From positions 5,560,631 through 5,624,630 of the forward strand of contig OX393561.1 in NCBI GenBank assembly GCA_947652115.1: a stretch of 64,000 nt of DNA, written 5' to 3'. Source of the DNA: Blastomussa wellsi. Lineage: Eukaryota; Cnidaria; Anthozoa; Scleractinia; Plerogyridae. The translations under genes and the position numbers were made by a program. The notes below the pieces were generated by a model. It worked only from the letters and a program-made list of their open reading frames with translations. It had not been told where the DNA came from and did not search any database. Positions within the stretch are counted from its first letter, which is position 1, and the number at the start of each line of letters is the position of its first letter. Positions 57,089 to 64,000 of this stretch are shown in pieces.

Positions 57089-57238
57089 TATAGACCCTTT
57101 GCATCAATGGCGCCTAAATTTGAATAACAATCCTTTGTACATCCTTAGCCTCGTACTTATGTTTCGAGACAAATTATTTTTCACATGAATGCGAGGCTTA
57201 GGCGCCATTTTAGGCGCCACTTTTGCAAGAGGTCTATG
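57089..57238. mobile_element. Palindromic MITE, 'TATAGACCCTTTGCAT' variant
   Basis: CTATAGACCCTTTGCATCAATGGCGCC is mirrored by GGCGCC.. TTTGCAAGAGGTCTATG. The outer ends match the MITE at 27522-27708; the interior differs. Confidence 0.7.
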
Positions 57239-57507
57239 GAACACAATTAGAACGGTTGCCTCGTAAACTCGGCAGCAAAAATGTATATACTTATTAGAAC
57301 TTATTGTGCTATGTTAGCGAGAAATTGGAATTGCTAGTGCTTAGTCAAGGTATAGTAGTTTGCACGATCGGTGGCTGTATTTGATTAGCGGGGCGTTTGG
57401 ACCCCTTCATCGGAAAGACCTATTTACATGTCACTTTTGCATTTTATTGTTCACATCGAATGGAATCTATTAAAAAAATTTGAATAGGCATCTAAAACTT
57501 AGCTCTT

Positions 57508-57626
57508 ATTAACCGAGAGGGAGGTCTTGGCCTCGGTCGTGAGTACAGACCTCACTGCGTTCGGTCTGTACTCACGACCTCGGTCAAGATTCTCCCATAC
57601 AGACCGACTAAGCTTGGTTAATGAGA
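57508..57626. mobile_element. Foldback with 'CGGTCGTGAGTACAGACC' arms
   Basis: CTTATTAACCGAGAGGGAGG and CCTCGGTCGTGAGTACAGACC are mirrored by GGTCTGTACTCACGACC and TTGGTTAATGAG. A degenerate relative occupies about 58311-58440. Confidence 0.8.
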
Positions 57627-57833
57627 TGTTTATTATATGGCTAAACGGAAACTTAAATTTGCTTAACGACACTGCTTCGCTTCGTCCTCGTTGACGTTTT
57701 GTTTGCGAATGGCTATGAGCTAAACTTAAATTTGCAAAAGTTTGGTCTTATCTTTTTTATTCTTGTCAGACTTTTATAATTTTCCATTTATTATTATTAG
57801 ACAAAAAGGTGACAACGTGTTCCTATATTGTTT

Positions 57834-57985
57834 GTAACTTTCTGACCAAAAAATGCAACCGGTCTAGATGCCGATCTAGATGGGAAAATCTAGACGGCGG
57901 TCAATATCGATTTTAGCCAATCAAATTCGTGAACTCGTTAGTTTCCAGTCCACGTGAGACACGGCCATGTAATAAAAGTCAGATA
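57834..57985 (+). repeat. Dispersed repeat, copy 1 of 2
   Basis: Shares TTGTAACTTTCT, TCTAGATGGGAAAAT, GGTCAATATCG and TTTTAGCCAATC with 59080-59235 in the same order and strand. It flanks exon 1 of the cyclase gene. Confidence 0.6.
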
Positions 57986-58254
57986 TTAACTTATCATTCC
58001 AGTAATTTAAGCGACGAACAGCCATTTTGTCCTTGCAGTATAGAAAACTTTGTGAAACAGGCAGATAGGAACATAAACGAAACGATCACCTTGAGTGAAC
58101 CTATTTCGATGTTTCATCCTGTATTTTAGAAGAGAATATAACATTTGGTCATATTTCAATCTCGCCTTTTGTCTTGGCGTACAGGTGGAATGAGTTAAAG
58201 CTGGAAAATTGAAATAACAACTGAGCTTCCCAGATCCCAAACGAAACTGCAAGC

Positions 58255-58599
58255 ATGATGGTAATCTTTCTCCTGGTAAGCCTAATTAATATATTCTCTT
58301 TAGATGTACCTCTTATTAACCGAACAGGAGGCTCCAATGGGCGAAAGTCTACTGACGTCGTGCATACAGACCGAACGCAGTGCTAACGACCGAAGTGTCA
58401 AGATTTTCCCATTCAGGCTTGTCTGACAAAACGGCGATACGAGCGTTTTCACTCACGTGACCAAAAAATATAAATCGAAAACCATTCAGTGGACAGAGTC
58501 GAGAAATTACGAGGTTATAGAAGATAAATAAAGAAAACACTTCTCCAAGTTCCAGGTGTGTGCGTCATTCCAAACTTCAGATGTTCGTCGAAATGTTTC

Positions 58600-58634
<35 letters not shown>

Positions 58635-61600
58635 ATTGGTGTTCCTCAGTGGAACACCAACATGGCGGCCGGAAATAGTGTAAACACCTGGAGTTTACTT
58701 TGGTTATCTAGACGACAGGTTACCTTTCTGAACAAACAAATATTCATATAAACACTTCTCCTAATACTTAAACTACTCAAATGGCTAAATCTGGCGAGAT
58801 AAGTACGTGTTTTCGACATACATGACTGTATGTCACGCACCGCCATAACTCTGAAATTCAAATTGCGCTGGTTTCCAAACGAAGGACACTGTTGAGCTAA
58901 AAAGTTGTACCCAAATATAAATTTAGCACCTCTTATGCCTCATGAGAATAAAAAGTTTGGTGGCTCTTTGGTTTAGAATTTGATGACGTCACATGCCAGA
59001 GTTTGTTCGTTCTCCGTTTACTTTTTTGTCAAACGTTTAGTAGCAACAAGCCGACGTTTTCTTGTTTTGTTTTATTTGTAACTTTCTCAGCGCAAAATGC
59101 AGCCAGCCTGTAGATGTCAGTCTAGATGGGAAAATACAGAACGCGGTCAATATCGGTTTTAGCCAATCTAATTCCTGAATCAGGGAAGACTCAGTTCTTG
59201 TTAGACACAGCCATATAATAAGATATTTATCTTTTTAATGTAAGTTATCGCCGGTGAACGAAACGCTTGTTAGTAAGTCAAATTTATGTATATTCTGCTC
59301 ACTCGTACTTACAATAAACTCAGCTTATTTTGTGCTTGTTTTTGTCCCATAGATGGTTTCGAGTTTGGCTCTCGTCACGGCTGCAGCGTTAACTAAAGGT
59401 AGAACTGGTGATGTTAAATGAATATTTTCCAGAATGCATGTAGAAAGGTGATCTCTTTTTTCATTTCATTTTGTTCCTTATCCAGAAATTCGCCTTGGTG
59501 TGTTAATGCCAATGACAGGTCGCTGGCCAATGGGAACGCGAATAGCTGCAGCTGTTCCCATGGCAACAATTGACGTCATGAAGGACTCCACGCTGTTGCC
59601 AGGACACAACCTAACGTACAAAATCGTCGATAGCTCTTGTGAACCGGAACTCGGCCTTCGAGGAATGGTGAGATTTGAAAACGTTGACTTGTTCCTCGGG
59701 CCCGCCTGCTCCGTTGTTACTGAACCAGCGGCTTTACTTGCCAAGATATGGAATAAGCCCATGATAACATATGCCGCGTCTTCAAATAAATTCATCGACA
59801 AAAATCTTTACAGTACACTTGGCACTATAACAGCATACGCACGGCGGAACGAGCGCTATACTCCAAAGTTCGTGCACCAGATCCTTAAGGCTTTTAACTG
59901 GACAACCTTCGCTATTTTGAGTTCGTCTGAAGTCGAATGGAAAACGATGGCTGGCAAAATACGAAACATGGTAGAGCCCACTTTAAAGGTTTCCTTGTTT
60001 GACAATTACGATAACAAAAAACCCCAGTTTGAAAGAGTTTTGTCAAAGGGGAAGGATGTAACAAGAGGTAAGTTCATTATTTACTGCATAGCTCTAACGT
60101 TTTTCATTAAGAAGGGATTAGAAAAAATTAACCAATGAGGAAATTTTTAATATTACTTCTCTTATTTATCTAACCCACGCCAAACGGGGTGGGGGACCGG
60201 GCGCTGGAGTGCTTATCTCTGTTTATATCTCTCTTATTCTTTTTTTCTGACAGTTTTCCTTATCCTATGTTACATTAACGAAGTCCTTGACATTATGAAT
60301 GTGGCCGATAGTTTGGGCATGACAAATGGAGATTACGCCTTCATAACATTAGACCTGAATACGGACGTGTTTTATAAGGACGGCAAGTGGACTGGAAACG
60401 AAGGAAAAAACTCCACGTTCCCAGAGATACTCAACGGCATCATAGACCTTAGCGTTTATCGACCTGATCTTACTGAAGAGTTTAAAAGAAAGTACAAGGA
60501 AATGGAAAGTCAGCTAGAGCCTTCCATCAAAACAACTTTGTATGTTGAGGTAAGGGATGAAGTAATTGATTGGTTCGATGACCAACCAACCACTCGACCT
60601 ACAGGTAGACAGTCAGGCGGACTGGCAGACGAAGAGTAATATAAAGTAAAGTATATGAATTGACAGGCAGAGAGATAGATAGACAGGCAGGCAGGCAGAC
60701 AGACAGACAGACAGACAGAGAGATAGATGGACAAGCACACAGAAAGACAGACAGACAGAAAAAGGCAGGCAGGCAGAAAGACAGACAGGCAGGCAGGCAG
60801 GCAGACAGACAGACAGATAGGCAGACAGGCAGGCAGGCAGACAGACAGACAGGCAGAGAGATAGATAGACAAGCAGGCAGGCAGACAGACAGGCAGAGAG
60901 ATAGATAGACAGACAGGCAGGCAGACAGACAGACAGAAAAAAGGCAGGCAGGCAGGCAGACAGATAGACAGACATACAGACAGAGAGAAGAAATGCAGAC
61001 AGACAGATAGATGGACGGACAGACAGGCAGACTGACAGGCGGGTAGACATACAGGCAGACAGACAGACAGAAATACAGACAGACAGACAGACAGGCAGGC
61101 AGGTAGGCAGACAGACAGACAGACAGACAGACAGGCAGGCAGACAGGCAGACTGACAGGCGGGTAGACAGACAGGCAGGCAGGCAGACAGACAGACAGAC
61201 AGACAGACAGGCAACCAGGTAGACACACAAGCAGACAGGCAGGCAGACAGAGACAACAACAACAACAATATTTTATTACTTCAGAATTAGGTCTTAATTT
61301 CCTGGCTCCACAGGTAGCAACGCTAATCGAGGCGGGCCAGGATAATCCGGGAAGAAAAAAGAAAATACACACTAAGAAATGCAAATAAGTAATAATTAAA
61401 TAAGAAAACAGAATAAATCTACAGAAAGAGTTCAAGACTTCATGCTCAAGAGTTGAGCAAATAATATTTTGACAAATGTGCTGGCACCGCAAATAGCAGA
61501 GCTAATCTTGGCGGGCCATGAGTAATATTAAAAAAGAATACAAAACGATAATATAAAAAAGCTATATAATTAATTAAGGTTGGCAACATAGTAGACAGGC

Positions 61601-62617
61601 AGGCAGACAGATAAACAGACAGGCAGAGAGGCAGACAGGCAGGCAGACAGACTGGCAGACGCGAAAGGGACAGTCAGACACACTTACAGACAGACAGGCA
61701 GACAAGAGTAACATAAAGTAAAGTATATGAAAGACAGAGACGCAGACAGGCGAGCCTGGGAGGAGGCTCCGACTAGACTTAGCTGGGGGCGGTTGGCCAT
61801 CGACTGTCCCCGACCGTCCCCGACCCACCCCCAGAGCAGACAGACACCTTAGTGACCGGAAATACAGGAAGAGTGAATAATGCAGGAAAGGCAGCCAGCA
61901 ACGGAGAAACGGACGGGCGAACGAAGGAAGGAACGAAAGATCGCTCTATCGAATGTTCGAATAACCGAAGAAACGAACGAATCCGAATAAAAGAACGAAA
62001 GAACGAAAGAACGAGCGCCATCACTGATCGGAGAGTGAGTGAATGATTGACTTACTGGCAAGCTCGAAACCACTGATGAATTGACCAAGTCCATTCACTT
62101 ATTAATCTCTCTTATAGCCTTCTTGGTACGCATCGTTTGTGTATGATGCCATCCACCTTTACTCTCTGGCCGTAAATGACACTATAGCTAGCGGATATGA
62201 CATCACTAATACATCACAAGTCCTTATACGCATGTTCAATAGACGTTTCCAAGGTGAGTTTTGTTTATTTTTGTCCCAGCCCTTTCTTCCTCTTCTTCGT
62301 ATTTTCTGTACTCTTTATGTATTTTCCTTTTGTTTCTTTGTTTTCCTCTTTTTATTCAGGAAGATCCGGTCATGTTTTTATGGAGAACGGTACCCGAGTA
62401 CCAGAGTTTGTCGTCGGTAATTTTCGGGAAGGCTCGTACAAGTTTGTCGGAAACAGAACGAATCTACTGCAGAATGGCTCAGGCTCAATTTATCACCAGC
62501 TGCAACTATTTTACAAATCGGATATTAGATGGCCTGGTGGATCAAGTCAGGTCCCTGTTAGTGATCCAGTGTGTGGCTTTACTGGTACAGACTGCCGAGA
62601 AAAAGAGGAGGACAGAG
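58255..62617 (+). CDS. Receptor guanylyl cyclase / natriuretic-peptide-receptor-like protein, extracellular part, 5' partial (first 446 aa)
   Basis: Exons: 58255-58275, 59353-59398, 59486-60067, 60254-60549, 62118-62253, 62360-62617. Phases join; the gene runs off to the right. Seen: a signal peptide made by exons 1 and 2 (MMVIFLLMVSSLALVTAAA). The ligand-binding fold follows (EIRLGVLMPMTG at residue 23, Cys74 and Cys97 bracketing a loop as in natriuretic receptors, FLGPACSVVTEPAA). Later come a second lobe (GDYAFITLDL, YDAIHLYSLAVNDT) and the membrane-proximal motif IRWPGG..VSDPVCGFTGTDC, typical of receptor cyclases. About eight NXS/T sites support an extracellular location. In the family, ligand binding raises cGMP through a kinase-like and cyclase domain, neither of which is in view; a clearance-type receptor remains possible. 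Exon 1 is less certain: translation could start at 59353. Confidence 0.85.
58557..58720 (+). repeat. Copy of the 'CCATATTGGTGTTCC' palindromic repeat
   Basis: GAGCCGCCATATTGGTGTTCC and GGAACACCAACATGGCGGCC form a hairpin. Flanking blocks match 12230-12422 on the opposite strand (CCAAACTTCAGAT, CGAAATGTTTCGCACAAATT). It lies in cyclase intron 1. Confidence 0.65.
59080..59235 (+). repeat. Dispersed repeat, copy 2 of 2
   Basis: The second copy of the repeat at 57834-57985, located in intron 1 of the cyclase gene. No ORF. Confidence 0.6.
60661..61253. repeat. (CAGR)n tetranucleotide minisatellite, 590 bp
   Basis: An almost uninterrupted mix of CAGA and CAGG units (with ATAG variants) in cyclase intron 4. 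All three minus frames stay open because the repeat has few stop-forming combinations. They read as repeats of Cys, Leu, Ser and Val or Pro and Ala, and are not genes. Confidence 0.95.
61255..61745. repeat. Repeat region with a second (CAGR)n tract
   Basis: (CAA)n at 61254-61270 opens a segment with two copies of a GCTAATC..GGCGGGCCA theme (61315-61350 and 61478-61520). A second CAGA/CAGG tract follows at 61591-61745. The motif GTAACATAAAGTAAAGTATATGAA occurs at 60638-60660 as well as 61708-61731, so both tracts share a flank. Confidence 0.75.
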
Positions 62618-62990
62618 GTAAGAATGACAGCATTAGCTTAGAATAAATTTCCAAAATCAACCACATCAACCTATTTAACAATTAGACTACTTGCCCTCTT
62701 TCTCTATGAGCGAATAGTCAACGAGGCGCAGCAAGAGAAATTCTAAAGGATTGCATTCAAACAGCTACCATTTTAAAGACAAATGGTACCTTCACAGAGC
62801 AACGTGCACGAGATCGTTTTCTATCGGCGAATATAAGACAGCGGGAGAACCAATCAGATTCACGGACCTTCCATTAGAACACAGCTAAGTTTCTACCAGA
62901 CCCTATCACGAATGCTGTTCTACGATTGCCAACGTTTCTCACTAGCTATCTATTCTGTCGCAGAAAGTAAGTAGCGGTTATCAACAAAAT

Positions 62991-63205
62991 CAGGGGCGGG
63001 TCTAGGGAGAGGGTGCAAGGGGTGTACCCCCCTTCCTGAGAAGACCTGTGGCTTTCTAATACAGCTAGTATTCTCTCCTATGAAAAATCCTGGGAAATTA
63101 TGTCATTCCTTAGTGGTGCACCCCCTCCTGAGCAAAATCCTGCGAAATTACGTCATTCCTTAGTGGTGCACCCTCTCCTTAGAAAAATTCCTGGATCCGC
63201 CCTTG
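62991..63205. mobile_element. hAT-like MITE with an internal tandem repeat
   Basis: The left end CAGGGGCGGGTCTAGGG faces the right end CCTGGATCCGCCCTTG. Inside, a block of about 45 bases with AAATTATGTCATTCCTTAG and TGGTGCACC is present twice (63095-63127 and 63145-63172). It belongs to the same terminus family as 27926-28104. Confidence 0.75.
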
Positions 63206-63805
63206 AAAATGGCGGCCGCTTCTTCGTGTTTCTTCGTGTTTTCAGTATTTGTGAAGAAAATTCGAACATCTAGTAGGTTTATAATAAGACAATTAGATTA
63301 TGAGCTCTCGTTGCCATTTTTAACGGTTGATGCCATAATTTGTAACCAAGCTTTCCGGAATTGACGATGCTATATCTGCTCTAGTTTAGGCCTGGACTAG
63401 AGCGAAAATGGTTATAAACTAATACACACTTACGAAATGCTTCATTGTCTACTTTAACATTGGTTTGCTTGCGATTAGCTTTTATTTGTTGGTTTGGGAA
63501 ATACTACAAGTGAAATAGATTAAGTGTCATCTTTTATAATTACAATTTTTTTTATTTTTTCTGCGTGAAAAAAATTGACGACAGCTAGAAAAATTTCAGG
63601 CTATGTGTCGCTAAAATGGCATCGACCGTTTACGGACCTTTACGAAAGGGATACCTTTTTCGCCTTCATCAGCTATGGCGCGATAGATATCAAGAGCTCA
63701 TAATCTAACTGTTATATCTAGAACATAGAAATACGGAATAAAATATTCAAACTCTAGTGGCACTATTAGGTTAGAGTTCAGGTTTCGATGCAAAGTTTTG
63801 GACAT

Positions 63806-63998
63806 GTCCCGATTTATACAGTTCAGCAGAGAAGGATCATCTGTCAAGACAGATCATTCGTCTAGTATAAATACGGACGAACTTTGGGAAAGGCTATCAG
63901 TGTGTCTTGACGGATTATCCACGACAGTTCGTCGGTCAAGACGAACTATCGCGATAAGTTGCCTGAACGAATGATCTGACTCTAATATAAATCGGGCC
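63806..63998. mobile_element. Foldback MITE with 'CCCGATTTATA' ends
   Basis: TCCCGATTTATA at 63807 is mirrored by TATAAATCGGG at 63985-63995. Inside are several inverted copies of GATCATTCGTC and AAGACGAAC. The right end lies at the window edge. Confidence 0.7.
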
Positions 63999-64000
63999 GT

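Larger units (their letters stand above)
42769..58254. other. Gene-poor, repeat-dense 15.5-kb region
   Basis: Apart from the DNAAF1 3' UTR and a few short ORFs listed separately, no exon chain or domain could be read on either strand. Identified repeats are listed separately: foldbacks at 43507, 44661, 47374, 55575, 57089 and 57508, a hAT-like element at 52479, a SINE at 53826 and the ORF-bearing element at 51421. The remaining text at 45040-47350, 48550-51390 and 54080-55560 is A/T-rich and I see nothing definable in it. Confidence 0.55.
62618..64000. other. Cyclase intron or beyond; no further exon recognised
   Basis: The exon at 62360-62617 ends in a GTAAGA donor in phase 1. No open segment with a membrane helix and acceptor/donor pair in the right phase could be read in the remaining 1.4 kb, which contains two MITEs. 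Confidence 0.5.

Noticed and set aside
60510..61492. Long minus-strand frames (205-297 codons) of Cys/Leu/Ser/Val/Pro repeats
   Set aside because: They are read-through of a (CAGR)n tetranucleotide repeat, open in all three frames, with no unique protein sequence.
1..64000. CRISPR arrays, operons, bacterial-style promoters or ribosome binding sites
   Set aside because: The window is eukaryotic with spliced genes; the tandem repeats seen lack the repeat-spacer structure.

Overview
The window looks like nuclear DNA of an anthozoan cnidarian, most likely a stony coral. It is AT-rich, its genes are split by many short introns, and it carries a motile-cilium assembly gene, a furin-type convertase and a natriuretic-receptor-like guanylyl cyclase. 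Intergenic and intronic DNA is full of tRNA-headed SINEs and palindromic (foldback) MITEs. The genus cannot be fixed from the sequence alone. All exon coordinates below were derived by hand from reading frame, phase and splice signals, and in each gene model the exon phases close without a gap.

Layout. (1) 1033-13731, minus: a complete 13-exon membrane-anchored proprotein convertase of 694 aa. (2) 16059-24059, plus: a complete 6-exon secreted BRICHOS-domain precursor of 256 aa with a 73-residue cysteine-rich C-terminal segment. It is head-to-head with the convertase across 2.3 kb, and a 5'-truncated LINE and several palindromic elements sit in its introns. (3) 29845-42768, plus: a complete 15-exon DNAAF1/LRRC50 orthologue of 621 aa. 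Its introns hold SINEs, foldbacks, a pogo-like element and one copy of an ORF-bearing repeat. (4) 42769-58254: a 15.5-kb stretch with no convincing gene. It holds many palindromic repeats, the second copy of the ORF-bearing repeat and a few short ORFs of doubtful status. (5) 58255-62617, plus: the first six exons (446 aa) of a receptor guanylyl cyclase or natriuretic-peptide-receptor-like protein. Only the extracellular domain is seen; the membrane and kinase-like/cyclase parts would lie beyond the window. A 600-bp (CAGR)n tract lies in one intron.

Connections. DNAAF1 acts in cytoplasmic preassembly of axonemal dynein arms, and the cyclase would be a cell-surface receptor; nothing ties them functionally to the other genes. 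The one suggestive pairing is the convertase beside the BRICHOS precursor. BRICHOS proproteins in animals are often cut by furin-type enzymes, so shared regulation or an enzyme-substrate relation is a testable inference. The convertase is unusual: the region around its catalytic serine is divergent, it has no RXKR autoprocessing site, and one intron appears to be of the GC-AG class. The other signal worth pursuing is the two-copy element that couples a small membrane-protein ORF to a long 3' hairpin.
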